A stretch of DNA of 64,000 nucleotides from Cercis canadensis (Eukaryota; Streptophyta; Magnoliopsida; Fabales; Fabaceae): positions 1 through 64,000 of the forward strand of contig QAOA01003613.1 of NCBI GenBank assembly GCA_003255065.1. Direction: 5' to 3'. Each line of letters opens with the position of its first letter. The first letter of the stretch is position 1. The position numbers and the translations under genes were made by a program. Below the pieces are notes generated by a model that saw nothing but the letters and a program-made list of their open reading frames with translations, ran no database searches and was not told the origin of the DNA. Below are positions 25,746-38,480 of this stretch, one piece after another.

Positions 25746-26169
25746 GTGATTATGTACTAGAAAATGATTGATATTACACAGGTCCTCTTCACATTTCTTT
25801 CTATGTTGTCTTTTTAGATATTTTATGTTGTCTGTCTACTAATGTGCTATATTTTTGTGTTACATAACTCTTGTTAATATCACTGTTGTTGACGTTGCAT
25901 TTTCTATTCGGCCATCATTTCTCACGGATTTGGAACTTTACTAGAGCCTACAGATATGTAAAGATTCTTTTTGTATATCTTTTTTTTTTTTTTTACATTA
26001 TCCTTTTGCATAAATTATTTTATATACATTGTTTTATTTGTATAAAATTTGATAGCATTTTATTCCTCTGTTGCTGTTATTGTTGTTCTTCTTGTGCAGT
26101 TGCTAGTTATTGTACCATCTAGGTTTTGGGTTAGTAGAAAAATAGGGTGTAGAAAGAGGGGGTGTAGGG

Positions 26170-26537
26170 GTATTTCTCATGGAATTTCTCATAGGTGAGT
26201 CCGTGAGAAAATTAAAATAAAAAACTAATTTTTGTAACTTATCACGATTTTTCTCTCGAACAAAATTCGTGAGAAATATTTCTTATGGGCATATTCCGTG
26301 AGAAAAACCATGAGCTTGTCATGAAACTTGGTGGAACTTTCTCACAGAACATTTCTCTCTTCTCACAGATATATTCCATGAGAACGGTCTCATGAACGAT
26401 ATTTTGCATGAGAAATTGAGTTTGTCATGCCATTTTTTCTCATGGCACTATATCCGTGAGAAAGACGTTTCTCACGGAGTTTTCCCTCATTTCTCACGGA
26501 TTTGTTCCGTGAGAAAAATCAAATTTTCTTGTAGTGT
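26170..26537. repeat. CACTA-A right subterminal array and terminus
   Basis: About ten copies of TTCTCACGGA/TCCGTGAGAA and variants in both orientations, ending in TTCTTGTAGTG. The repeat word differs from that of CACTA-B, so the two elements belong to different families. Confidence 0.85.
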
Positions 26538-27301
26538 GTGTAGAGTTAATTTTGACAAGGCTAAGGCAGTAATGACTCCCCATGTTTATTTTGATTACCA
26601 CCCCCTTGTTATTTATCTTGAGAGACCTCTCTATAGGAGATTGGAGAGACCTTTTCGGTTTGAAGTTGCTTAGCTCTTTTATGATGGCTTCAAAGACGTG
26701 GTAGCTAGTAACTGGGAAAGAAATGGCTTTGTTAAAGATAGTATGGCTTTATTAACTCCAGTTCTTAAAGGGTGGAATAGGGGGTGTTTGGACACATTAC
26801 AAGAAAAAAATGTCACCTCATGAACCATCTTAAGGGAGTGCAGCATGTTATGCATAGGCGTTGGAATCCTTTCATTGACAGGTTGGAATGCAAACTTAAT
26901 AAAGAGTTGAGAGATGTTTTAAAGCAAAAGGAAATTCTTTGGCATCAAAAGGCAAGAGCAGATTGGGTTACTAAAGATAATAGAAATACCCGGTACTACC
27001 ATACTAAGACAATTATTAGAAGAAGGCGTAATAAGATTGAGAATAATAGTGGTACTTGGGTTGATGACAAGGATGAGCTGTAAGAGCTAGCTCTTAATTT
27101 TTGCAAGAATCTATTTGAGGATGATCTTCCCCAGCTACCTTGGGCTACCCAGTTCTCGTTCCTGGTGGTGGAGGACAGCGTCTTGAGGGAGTTGATCAAA
27201 GATATTCAGATGGAAGAAGTTCGTCATGTGATGTTCATCATGGGTCCAACCAAAGCCCCAGGCCATGTCATCTTTTACCAGTCTCAATGGGGTATAGTAG
27301 G
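26538..27301 (+). pseudogene. LINE ORF2, end of endonuclease to start of RT
   Basis: Begins within the endonuclease C-terminus (YHPLVIYLERP...RPFRFEVA) and continues through the linker typical of plant L1 (VFGHITRKKCHLMNHLKGVQ, ADWVTKDNRNTRYYH, IIRRRRNKIEN) to KAPGH..FYQSQWGIVG. At least two frameshifts and several stops are present. It is interrupted at the GTAGG target of the solo LTR. Confidence 0.85.
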
Positions 27302-27343
27302 TGTGGACACCTCATTTCGTCCAAACAATAATATATATATATA

Positions 27344-27397
27344 TATAATATAATTAAAGTGTGGAAAGANATATGATATAATTAAAGTGTGGAAAGA
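27344..27397. repeat. short direct repeat around single N at 27370
   Basis: atataattaaagtgtggaaaga is found on both sides of the N. Assembly join. Confidence 0.75.
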
Positions 27398-27765
27398 GAT
27401 AGACATAGAAAGAGATGTGAAAAGAAGAAATAATGTGGAGATAAAAGAGAGAAAGATGTGGGTGCATGGGTTTAGGTGCATGTGAGTGCAGTTTTTTAGC
27501 AAGAGGAAGGGGAGAGACGTGATGGGCAGCAGTTAGAGATAAATGTGAGAGAAGGCAGAGACATGAGCTGAAAAAACACAAAATAGAAAGCATAAAAAGG
27601 AAAGGCAAGAGCCAAACGAAAAGGAGGCAGCAGCAGGCAAAACAGAAAGCAATAAGAGAACCGAAAACAACTACACCAAAAAAAAAAAAAATAGAGGGCA
27701 TATAGAGTGAGAATTGAAACAAAGGCTAAAAAGAAAAAAGCAAAAAGCATAGACAGAGAGAGTGA

Positions 27766-29316
27766 GGATTTGATGTGGTTTTTGCTACCGGCAAGTATAC
27801 CAGGCTACACAAGTAGTATAGAAATGAGTTGAGTATCATCCTCAGGGATTAACGTTTAGCAATTACCAATTTCACTAATAAAGATTCTATTTGGAAAGAT
27901 AAAAGTTTTGATTTGAAGGAAGATATATCTAAATGATTGTGAACAAGAAATTAACTAAAACTAGATAATAGATCTCACAACTTGATAGAAATTATGATTA
28001 AAGGGATTAACAAAGAACTAAANCGGGTATGTTATGACAGTCCTCAGGGATTAACTTTTAGCAATTACCAATTTCACTAATAAAGATTCTATTTGGAAAG
28101 ATAAAAGTTTTGATTTGAAGGAAGATATATCTAAATGATTGTGAACAAGAAATTAACTAAAACTAGATAATAGATCTCACAACTTGATAGAAATTATGAT
28201 TAAAGGGATTAACAAAGAACTAAAGAAAGTTAGGGGTTAATTTCACTTGATTTTGGACTTCAGTTATTTCATAGACAAAATACCCTTTGAATCACTCAAG
28301 AATATATTTTTATAAAGACAAATCCTTTGTTAATGGTCAATTTCCCTAATTTGATTGAACCCAATTCCTTGGAGAAACAATCCTCCCTATCCCAATTAAT
28401 TGCCCAATTCCTTGGCACAATTAGTTGTTTAGGTGATTAAGTGCTAGGAAACTAATTCAAGACCACATAAACTAAGTTATCTATTCCTAGATTTACTTGA
28501 TTTATGGTAGAAATTACAAGAGCATGCTCATATCTTACTATCCATAGCATCAACATGAGCCAATAAACCATTCAAATGGTAGCTAATCATTCAAAGCATT
28601 AAGAACGGTAACAACCACTTCAACAATAAGAATTGCATCAAGATAATATTCTTCAACAGTAAAACTTCATCCAAAACCTAGCTACATCAAACCCCTAACT
28701 AAGAGGGTTTAGCTACTCATAGTTAAAACAAAGGAATACAGATAAACAGAGTTCATTAAGAGAGAAGAGAAGAAAAACTAGGTGAAATCTGAGTTGAATC
28801 CTTCAAAAGTGCTTTAGCTCCTTCCTCTTCTTGGTTCTTGACGGCTCTCTTCTGTGTGTTCTCTAATTTCCTCCCTCTTGTTCCTTTTATAGGTAGGTTA
28901 GCTTCAAGAGACAGGTGGAAGACACATCAGCACTTATGCCAGTGCTGGGTGCTGGCTAATAAAGACACGGGTGCTACAATGCTGGAAGGCTGGTACTGGG
29001 CGTTGGTTCACTGGGGTTTCTCGGCTGTTCTGGCGCTAGGCGCTGGCTTTCCAGAGAACTACTCAAGCACTTGATTTGTCACGTTTAGTTCCCTCTTCAA
29101 CCTCTTAATGCTCTAACATTCAAGAACAATCAAAAGGGACTATGAATGGGCTAAAAACATGCTAAGAAATTTAATAAAACCTATAACTTTGACACTAACT
29201 AAGATTACTAAATAACTAGATAATATGGCACACATTCATGCAAAATAACTTAAGAACTGGTCGAATCAAGCATAATTAGAGCTATAATAATTATATTTTT
29301 TGGAATTATCAGGATC
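27766..29316. mobile_element. nested solo LTR (TGATGTGG...AATTATCA), TSD GGATT/GGATC
   Basis: 27771-29311 has TG...CA ends and near-identical 5-bp flanks (ggatt at 27766-27770, ggatc at 29312-29316, one mismatch). It resembles the Athila-type LTRs in this window in general make-up (gtattatcctcagggattaa, G/C-rich gctgggcgctgg words) but is a different family. No coding content. The single N at 28023 sits between a 184-bp direct repeat (27839-28022, 28041-28224), so the true length is about 1.34 kb. Confidence 0.75.
27839..28224. repeat. 184-bp direct repeat near single N at 28023
   Basis: tcctcagggattaac...aaagaactaaa occurs at 27839-28022 and 28041-28224. 17 unmatched bases follow the N. Assembly join. 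Confidence 0.9.
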
Positions 29317-30928
29317 CCTTATTCTATATCTTGCTCTTTGTTTTTCATTCTTGGTGGTGCAAGTTTTTGTCTCTTTTATTTTACATGATTTTGTTTCCTT
29401 TTGCTTATATGATTCTTTATTTAAGCTTCAAAAGGGGAAGAGTGGTGGTTTCCACCCTGGTCACCAATTTCCTCCATTTCTAGAGAGAGAAACTATCATA
29501 GAGAGAGAAACCAAATTTTAGAGAGAGAGATAGATTTATTTAGAGAAATAGATAGTAGAATCTCTTACCTTAACCACTTTTTGTTGTGAAATAGAGCCAA
29601 TATCCATGGCTGTCCTATTGAACCAAAGATGAGAGTGGCTTCCCTTTGCTCTGTTTGTTGAAGATGAAGGGATGGGTTCTACATTTTACTCTTGCCTTTT
29701 TAGTTTCTATACTTCTTTATTCTTTTTGTCTTTTACTTGCTTTCTCTAGCACTATTTCCGTAGCCTTCTTTTAATTGCCTATCACCTTTTCTTTTTTATT
29801 TTACTTTTGCATTGATTTGAGTTTTGACTAAAGCAGATTTAATATTGGGTTTTTATTTTATAATTCTTGTTTAGTTATTTTCTTTGGGTTAAAAGAGGAA
29901 TATTGGTTTCTTATTTTTGCAAGATCAGCCCAACGTTCTAAGGCTTAAGTATTAGTATTGTTTTCTTTCTTTTTCAATTTGGGCCTATTTTACTAATGCA
30001 TTTTTGGGGTCTGATTTGATTTGGACCTACTCCACTTTCTTTTATTTCTTTCTTCTTCTTGCTGATTCGATTTGGGCCTTAGTTCCTTATGATTTTTTTT
30101 TTTCTACTTCTATTATTGCATAAGCTCATTGGGCTGGACACTTATTATCCATTAGATCGGGCCCACGAATTGGGCTAACTAAATTAAATTTATTTATTTA
30201 TTTTATTTTTTCTTTGTTTAAATAGTTTAATGGAAAATAATATTAGGAATAAAATCATATATAATACATTTTACATTTATCTAGTTAAACCTATGCGAAG
30301 AGCATCCATAGGCTCTTTACTTGTCAAGGGAGAGATAAGAGCGACTTACCCCCATAAGGGTGGCTCTCCTATCTACCCGAGGTAAGAATAAGCACCATTT
30401 TGAGAACCGAGAAGCGTGGGAACAAAGTGGAAGGATTAGGATGCGATTAGATTCATGCATAGCATAATTTTAACTTGAAAATTTTGAATCTCTTTTAATT
30501 TCAGTTTTGAAAAAAATAAAAAATAAAGATTCCTTTTGAATTATTGTGAACTATGTGAACCTTGATCTCTAATTAGGATATGTAGGCAATTAAGGGTGAC
30601 GAATCAAGTCCTGTTTTGAATAATCACCCATTTTTCTTTTGTTTACATTTAGGGATAAAATAAATACAATTTGGCCATAATTTAGTTTGCACAATTAATT
30701 TTAGGTAACAATCTTTTATACGAGTGTTGTAGGGTGCCTAACACCTTTCCTATACACAATTAGACTCCCGAACTCTCTCTAGTTCGTAGACCTAATTTTG
30801 AAAATAAAAAAGGGTTTTCTAATTGTTCTCCAAATTTTTAATACAATTACAGAGTTTTCATTTCGAAAACTAAATCTCTTTTGATTTTAGCCATTCGCGT
30901 TATAGCGATCTCCATGTACGTTATGACA

Positions 30929-31781
30929 GTAGGAGAATCTGTTTTCACTTTGTCTAATTTTTATTTTTTTTGCTGGTGACATGAATATAGCTGATATAAA
31001 TGACACGCTTTTGGTGCTTATTCCTAAGGTAGATAAGCCTAAATTTATTTCCCAGTTCAGGCCTATCTCTTTATGCAATGTTTCTTACAAATGCATCACT
31101 AAGCTCATTGTCAACAGGTTAAAGTCAATTTTGCCTCAGTTGGTCTATCCTTTTTAGTCTAGTTTTGTTCTAAAGAAATGTATCCAAAATAATATTATCA
31201 TAGCCCAGGAAATGATGCACTTGATGAATAAGGTTAAGGGCAAGAAAGACTTCATGGCCATTAAAGTTGATTTGGAGAAGGCGTATGACAAGATTAAATG
31301 GAGTTTATTAAGGAAGTCTTGTGTGAAATTAACTTGCTTACTAATTTTAGGAGAATTATTATAGACTGTGTTCAATCGGTGTCTATGAATTTGCTCTGGA
31401 ATAGGGGGAAGACAGAGAGCTTTAATCCAGAGTGTGGTATTAGACAAGGGGACCCTCTGTCTCCTTATCTATTTGCTTTATGTATCGATAAGCTCTTGCA
31501 TATTATTTCAGAGGGGGTAAAAATGGGTATCTAGAAACCCATGCGTGCTGGGAGAGGAGGTCCCTTCATTTCTCATCTTATGTTCGCTGATGACTTACTG
31601 CTTTTTGCTTAAGCTTCTCAAAACCAATTACACCATGTTTTGAGTTGCTTGGGGAAATTTTGTGATATGTCAGGACAAAAGGTTAACGTCTCAAAAACTC
31701 ATATTTATATTTCTAAAAATATGGATTCCTCTGCTTCAGGTTATATCTGTTGCAAGTGGTTTTACTTTGACTGATAACCAT
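30929..31781 (+). pseudogene. LINE ORF2 reverse transcriptase core
   Basis: Non-LTR RT motifs in order: [52 protein letters not shown], and MFADDLLLFA with one or two shifts (catalytic F-A-D-D at about 31585). It then continues to the linker VNVSKTHIYISKN and ASGFTLTDN, where the copia element begins. Frameshifts after 31300 make it inactive. Confidence 0.9.
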
Positions 31782-31959
31782 AGGAATTATATGATGGTAG
31801 TTAGCTAAAGTTAGTTTACTGTGGTTAGTAGTTAGTTTACTATAGTTAAGTTAGGTGGTTATCTAGCTAAGCAAGGTTAGCCAACTAAGTAACTGATATA
31901 GAGAGTCAGTTAGAGTAAAACAGTTTTGATTAGCTGTCAATTTCAGAATCCAATTTGGT

Positions 31960-34900
31960 TAGTTCAAAGGTAAGAAAAAGTTTAATTCTAACTTTCAGAA
32001 TAATTTCTACCGTGGTAACTCCAATTCTACATCAAATTCATTTTCTGGTCATCGTAATCAGTCTGGTAAGTCAAAATTTGGCAACTTTAGTGGCTCTGGA
32101 CAAAAACCACAGTGTCAAATCTGTCATAAGATGGGTCACCCTGCCTCTGCTTGTTGGCATCGATTTGATAATGATTTTCAACCCAAAATCCCCATTGGAA
32201 CTCCCTCTCAACAACAAGCTTCTCAGGCATTGATGGCTACCTCTGGTCAAATGGAAGATACACCTTGGTTTCTTGATACTGGGGCTACGCATCATGTCAC
32301 TGCTAACTTAGGCAATTTGTCTCTGCATAATCCTTTTGCTGGAGATGACAAAGTCACAGTTGGCAATGGTAAGCAACTTTCTGTTATGCATACTGGTAGT
32401 ACTTTAATTCCTACTGATAAAAGACCTCTATTACTTAATCAAGTCTTACATGTGCCTAAGATAAGTGCAAACTTAGTTAGTGTTCAGAAGTTATGTCAGG
32501 ATAATGACATTTATGTAGAATTTTATCCTACTTATTTTCTTGTGAAGGATCAGAAAACCAAAGAGGTACTTCTGCAAGGAACTCTTAAGCAAGGTCTCTA
32601 CAAGGTCATGACTTCCTATGTCTCTGCTAGCTCTCAATCTGTTAATAATCTAGCAGCTTATCAAACTTTTGTTTCTCCTGCACAAACTTCATATTCTAAT
32701 TTACAGCTATGGCATAATAGGTTAGGCCATCCTTCCATTGATGTAATAAACAGAATCATGTCTACACATGGTTTAGCTCAGTTTTCTTCACATAAGCATC
32801 CAATTTGTAGTTCGTGTCAATTGGCTAAAAGCCACAAATTACCTTTTGTACACTCTAGTTCTCGAGCAATAAAACCTTTTGACTTGGTTCATGCTGATCT
32901 TTGGGGTTCTCCTTCTTGTTCATTAGTTAATGGAGCTTGTTATTTCTTATTGCTTATTGATGATTGTACTAGATTTTCTTGGCTTTACTTACTTCAGTCC
33001 AAGAGTGATACTCTTGACATGTTTCAGAGGTTTCAAGCTATGGTTAAGACACAATTTGAGAGTCATATTAAAACTATTCAATCAGACTTTGGGGGGGGGG
33101 GGAATTTGCTGCCTTTGATCATTTGGTTAAAACCTCAGGCATACACCACAGATTTTCATGTCCATATACCCCACAACAGAATGGTAGAGTTGAAAGAAAG
33201 AATAGGCACATAGTGGAGACAAGTTTATCCTTACTTATTACTGCAGGCATGCCAACTCAATATTGGAGTTTTTCTTTTCAAACAGCAGTTCAACTTATTA
33301 ACAGAATGCCTACAGCAGTGCTTCAGTTTAAATCACCCTATGAACTTCTGTATCATAAACCTCCTGACCTCACTCAAGTTAAGACTTTTGGTTGCCTATG
33401 CTTCCCTTATCTTCGACCTTACCGTTCTCATAAGCTTGAGAATAGATCAGCCACCTGTTGTTTTCTGGGTCACAGTAATAAACACAAGGGTTTTCAATGT
33501 ATGGACTTCAGCACTAAGAGAATTTAAATTTCTCGTCATGTAGTGTTTGTAGAAACTGTGTTTCCTTTTAAAACCCCAACCACTCATCCACCTCAGTCCA
33601 CTGTCTCAGAGTGTTTGATTCCTGTTTCTTTGCCCTCGACTACTACATGGTCTCCCTCTCCTTCTTCCACTACTGGCATGGTTCTTGTTTCTCCTCAGTC
33701 TGCTTCTGCATCAGGTTCCTCTATCTCTGCTGAATCTTCCTCTTCTGTTCTAGCTTCACCTGTCTCTGGTGGTTCTTTCTCTTCTGCTCCTTTACTGGTT
33801 CCACAAGAGTCTGTCTCTGAGGTCCCTCATTCTGCTTCAGTTGCTACTCCTCCTTCCCGTATGGTCACTAGGAGTCAGAATGGGATTTTTAAGCCTAAGG
33901 TCTATACTACTCAACATGCTCTTCCCTTTGCAGAACCTTCTACTTATAAACAGGCACTTCAGTTTCCCTGCTGGGTTGATGCAATGACTGTTGAGATCAA
34001 TTCTTTGCATCTCAATCACACATGGGATTTGGTTCCTTGGCCTGCTAATAAGAATATAGTGGGATGTCGTTGGATTTATAAGGTGAAGTATAAGGCAGAT
34101 GGCAGTATAGAGAGGTACAAGGCCAGATTAGTTGCTCAGGGCTTCACACAGTCTTATGGTGTTGATTACTTGGACACCTTTAGTCCTGTAGTCAAACCTG
34201 CCACCATTCGCATTATTCTTACTTTGCTTTGGCTTATAATTGGCATATCCAGCAGTTAGATGTTAATAATGCTTTTCTTAATTGTGACTTACATGAGGAA
34301 GTGTACATGAGANTTCCCTGCTGGGTTGATGCAATGACTGTTGAGATCAATTCTTTGCATCTCAATCACACATGGGATTTGGTTCCTTGGCCTGCTAATA
34401 AGAATATAGTGGGATGTCGTTGGATTTATAAGGTGAAGTATAAGGCAGATGGCAGTATAGAGAGGTACAAGGCCAGATTAGTTGCTCAGGGCTTCACACA
34501 GTCTTATGGTGTTGATTACTTGGACACCTTTAGTCCTGTAGTCAAACCTGCCACCATTCGCATTATTCTTACTTTGCTTTGGCTTATAATTGGCATATCC
34601 AGCAGTTAGATGTTAATAATGCTTTTCTTAATTGTGACTTACATGAGGAAGTGTACATGAGACAACCTCCTGGTTTTGAAGATGCTCAGTATCCGTAGCA
34701 TGTCTGCAAATTACAGAAGGCCTTGTATGGCTTGAAGCAGGCCCCTCGCGCTTGGTTCACCAAGTTGAAGACCACTCTGCTGTCTTGGGGTTTTCTTTGT
34801 ACTTATTCAGATAATTCCTTGTTTGTGCTTCATTTTGCAGGCCATGTGGTATTCCTTTTGGTGTATGTTGATGATATCATCATCACTGGTTCTCATGTGT

Positions 34901-35865
34901 TTTTTATCCGCAAGTTAGTTAGTCAACTAAATAGTTTCTTTGCTTTGAAGGATTTGGGCCAGTTACACTATTTTCTGGGGATTGAAACCACTTGGTTGCC
35001 TCAGTAGCTACATTTATCTCAGTCCAAATACATTCGGGACTTACTGCATAAGGCAGGTCTTAGTCAAGCTAAACCAGTAGCCACTCCCATGGTGAGCTCT
35101 CATATTGTTTCTAAGTTTATTGGTGTTCCCCTCAAGGATCCTACTTCTTATAGAAGCATTGTTGGTGCCCTGCAATATTGTACCATAACTAGACCAGACA
35201 TTGCTTACACTGTCAATAAACTGTGTCAGTTTATGAGCTCTCCTACTGATTTGCATTTACAAGCAGCTAAAAGGTTGCTGAGATATCTCAAAGGCACCCT
35301 CTCCTATGGTATCACTCTCTCTAAATCTCCTAAACCTTCTTTACTTGCTTTTTCGGATTCAGATTGGGCAGGTTGCCCTGATGACAGGAAGAGTACCAGT
35401 GGACATGTTGTGTTTCTTGGGGCTAGCCTTGTTTCCTAGTGTTCTGGCAAGCAGAAAGTTGTTGCCAGGTCCGGCACTGAGATTGAGTATCGAGCCTTGG
35501 CCAATGCTATTGCAGAAATTCAATGGATTCAGTCCTTGCTTAAGGAACTTCATGTTAGCCTTCCTCGAACTCCCATGCTGCTGTGTGACAACTTGAGTGC
35601 TTCTTTTCTAGCCTTTAATCCTGTTCTACATGCTAGAACTAAACATATCGAAATTGATTGCCATTTCATCCGTGACAAGGTTCTCAACAAAGAGTTGACT
35701 CTCTGTCATATCCCAGTTGTTGATCAAGTTGCTGATGTACTTACTAAACCACTATCCACCTTGGCGTTTCAAACTAATCGTCACAAACTCACTGTGCTTC
35801 CCTGCCCTCTGAGTTTGAGGGGGGATGTTAGAAGTAATCAGGTGGAATTATATGATGGTAGTTAG
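31960..35865 (+). pseudogene. copia Gag-Pol polyprotein
   Basis: Gag ends in the knuckle CQICHKMGHPASACWH (about 32115-32162). Protease motif WFLDTGATHHVT (32266), then LWHNRLGHPS of GAG-pre-integrase (32707) and integrase with HADLW and QSDFGG. A run of ten G at 33090-33100 causes a frameshift before the glutamate motif PQQNGRVERKNR (33165). RT starts at WVDAMTVEI (33973) and has the intact YVDDIIITG motif (34864). RNase H has SDSDWAGCPDDRKSTSG and ADVLTKPL. Stops occur at 34256, 34698, 35005 and 35440. 349 bp of RT is duplicated around N 34313, so the apparent repeat of this domain is not real. Confidence 0.9.
33964..34662. repeat. 349-bp direct repeat around single N at 34313
   Basis: 33964-34312 and 34314-34662 are identical by eye and lie within copia RT. 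Assembly join. Confidence 0.95.
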
Positions 35866-36160
35866 CTAGAGTTAGTTTACTGTGGTTAGTAGTTAGTTTA
35901 CTATAGTTAAGTTAGGTGGTTATCCAGCTAAGCAAGGTTAGCCAACTAAGTAACTGATATAGAGAGTCAGTTAGAGTAAAACAATTTTGATTAGCTGTCA
36001 TTAACAGTTATTTGTCTATATATATATTGTACACACGTGAATGAAAGTCAAGTCAGAGTATTCATTTTATACTCATTTTACAATTGCTTTTCTTGAGACT
36101 TTCTCTTCTTCTCTCTCGTGCTTCTTCTTTCTTCTTTAATCTTCTTCTCTAGTTTTCTGG
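35826..36160 (+). repeat. copia right LTR
   Basis: Starts TGTTAGAAGTAATCAGG just after the purine tract. It contains a TATA-like tatatatatatt (36019-36030) and a pyrimidine-rich leader (36090-36155). The end is uncertain. Its inner 155 bp is the match to 31783-31941. Confidence 0.7.
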
Positions 36161-36214
36161 TATGGCTTCTACTACTGCATAGCTCCTCTGCAGAATCCAT
36201 AGCTCTTTGATAAT

Positions 36215-37860
36215 TTGCTTCCGCAGCTTACAAAGCTTTACAAGGAAGCTGGTGGCCATGAATCAGGCCTGCATAATGAAACTTGGCTGGGCGATTAAGT
36301 CAAGGCCAAATGAGTTGTGGGTGCAAGTGCTTCGGGGGAAGTATGGGAGAGGACTTGACTTGAAGTTTTCTATAGATGTCAAGAATTCTGATTCTTTTAT
36401 TTGGAGAGCGAGTGGAGAGGTTTGGCATGTGTTATCTAACAACCAAGGGTGGTGTGTAGGTAATGGAAGAACAATTCGTTTTTGGTTAGACTCTTTGGTG
36501 GATGGAATTGGGATGCTGATTGAAATGGTCCCTTTCTCCATCTCAGATTTGTTGTTAAATGCCCAGGTTGCTGATCTTACCTTAGATTTCGGAGACTGGA
36601 ACTGGGATAAACATGGGGAATTTATCCCTAAGAATATTGGAGCAAAAATTCAAGCCATTGCTCCCCTTGACCCTGACGCGGAAGAGGATGTTTTATTTTG
36701 GTGCAGTAATGTCTCAGGTGAGTTTTCTGTAAGCAGTGCTTACAAATGTCTTATGGAAAATAACTGGAAACCTAAGGTTGCGTTGTGGAACAAGATTTGG
36801 AAGTGGCAAAGACTTGAAAGAATTCAAATGTTTTTGTGGCAGCTTGCTCATAATAGTTTAATCATCAAGGAGAGGTGCAGTAAATGGAATGGGCTAGATG
36901 GAAATTGTGGGGTTTGTGTGGGGCTGAAGGAATCGGTTCTCCATGCTGTGCGTGACTGCAGTGTGGCTTGGAGAATATGGACCAGATTGGTTAAACCTTC
37001 TATGTGGGCTCAATTCTTCACGTGGAACCTTTCGTAGTGGCTTGAGAATAACTTAAACCAGAACCTGGGTGATGTGGGGAAGCCTTGGCACTTGGTTTGG
37101 GCAGTAACATCTTGGTTAATCTGGAAATGGAGAAATTTAGCTGTGTTTGATTGTAATTTTCTGCGTCCTACATACCCATGTAGGATTATCTTCAACTTTA
37201 TTGAATCGTGTGAAGCTTCTGGTCACGAGGTGGTAGTTCATTCTTCTCATGAGGTGCACCTTGTGCGGTGGCAAAAACCTCAGTAAGGTTGGGTAAAGCT
37301 CAACACGGATGGAGCTTCGAAAGGCAACCCCGGGGTGGCTGGTTGTGGTGCGCTTATTAGGGACATGTAGGGAGAATGGGTGGCTGGAGTTATGCGCAAT
37401 ATAGGCATCACGACAGCTTTTTGTGCTAAACTTTGGGGCATTCTTGAAGGGTTGGAGATGGCTTGGAGGCTTGAGTTCAAGAGAGTGGTTTTAGAGAGCG
37501 ACCCTTTTCTGCAGTGAAGCTTCTGACTCGTAAGGGAAGTTGTGGAGGTAGACTCTTGCAGCTGTGGAAAAAGATTTCCTATATGCTAAATAGGAACTGG
37601 AACGTAAAGGTGCAGCATACCAGTCGGAGTGGGAACGCCTGCGCTGATTGGCTAGTTAATCACAGCATCATGCAAGACATGGGAGTGATGCACCTCTTTG
37701 CTCCTCCGCATGCTTTATTCAGCTTGCTTATTGTTGATGAGTTGGGGTGTTGTTTGCCCCTGGTGGTAGTGGTCTTTAGTCTCTTGTTTCTTTTTGGGCG
37801 TTTAGCCCCGTTACCTCACCAAGAAAAAAACAAAACACAAAAATACACACAAAGCAATTA
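36215..37860 (+). pseudogene. LINE ORF2 C-terminus: zinc-binding RT domain and RNase H
   Basis: 36207-37037 is open for 276 codons: LRSLQS..MNQACIMKLGW, VLRGKYGR, then the zf-RVT domain (SSAYKCLMEN, WKWQRLERIQMFLWQLAHNSL, C.VC...ESVLHAVRDC). After a stop comes an RNase H-type RVT_3 domain (KLNTDGASKGNPGVAGCGALIRD at about 37293, then LESD). The tail WLVNHSI...LAPLPHQEKNK leads into an A-rich end at 37825-37858, as in plant L1 elements. About 110 residues between RT and this part are missing. Confidence 0.85.
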
Positions 37861-38480
37861 GTATAGGGATCTCTCAAAAAATAATAGTCTTAGGTTAAAA
37901 TCCTACTTCCTATATTCTTAATTAAAAAATTTAGCTCTATTTATCAATAACAAAAAAATGTATTACTCTCATGGCATAATATAAAAAATTTACTAATTGA
38001 AAATAATCAAAACCAATTTTAGGGATTTCATTTAAACTTCATTGCTATCAAATTAAAAATGACCCTAATCTAATTTTATGCAATTAATGCCAAAAAAAAA
38101 AAATTAATTGAGTTTCAATTCAATTCAATTATTTTCCATGAAACTTGAGTTACCGCTAGTACCAATAAAAAGCTCGAGCACTGCCAAATTAATATAAGGA
38201 AGATTCAATTTCATGAAATTCTATCTCAATTGACTTAATTAGTGCTAATATTAAAAGCTATTAGAAATGATGGTTTTAATTTTTTTTTTTTTTTGGTTGC
38301 ATTGCATCACTTTCTAAAGAAATAAATTACAAGTTTTTATGAATTTTATTATTATTATATTGATTACGCCCTTTATTTCCTTAAAAAGAAAAACAAAAAG
38401 ATTATGCCCTTTCTTACATTCTCTTGATAATAATATTATGGTTAATTGTAATTTTGGTTATTTTATTTTAACAACTTGAA
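37861..38480. other. AT-rich intergenic stretch
   Basis: No gene or element recognised; homopolymer A and T tracts only. Confidence 0.4.

Larger units (their letters stand above)
27297..30933 (+). mobile_element. solo LTR (family with TGT(A/G)GACAC...TTATGACA ends), TSD GTAGG
   Basis: The LTR spans 27302-30928, starts TGTGGACACC and ends GTTATGACA, with GTAGG on both sides (27297-27301, 30929-30933). Without it the LINE frame runs GIVG to ESVF. About 2.05 kb long after removing the nested LTR (27771-29311) and a short N join. It contains the phrase ggtgcctaacacctttcc and a phrase on opposed reading (gttcgtagacc) that recur in reverse in the LTR at 54521-59780. These phrases are reminiscent of Ogre/Tat gypsy elements. 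No internal domain is present. Confidence 0.85.
31782..36200 (+). mobile_element. Ty1/copia element (Ale/Retrofit-like), disabled
   Basis: A partial left LTR (31783-31941) matches 35847-36001 with only a few differences and joins directly to mid-gag, so the LTR remainder, primer site and first part of gag are deleted. Pol domains follow in copia order: protease, GAG-pre-integrase, integrase, RT, RNase H. A purine tract TTGAGGGGGGA (35816-35825) precedes the right LTR, which starts TGTTAGAAGT at 35826. Sequence after about 36160 (tctggtatggcttctact) looks like a gag start after an LTR, so the right end may come from a recombined copy. No target duplication found. Confidence 0.85.

Noticed and set aside
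34229..34609. Second RT N-terminal domain in the copia element
   Set aside because: Exact copy of 33964-34312 joined by a single N; an assembly artefact.
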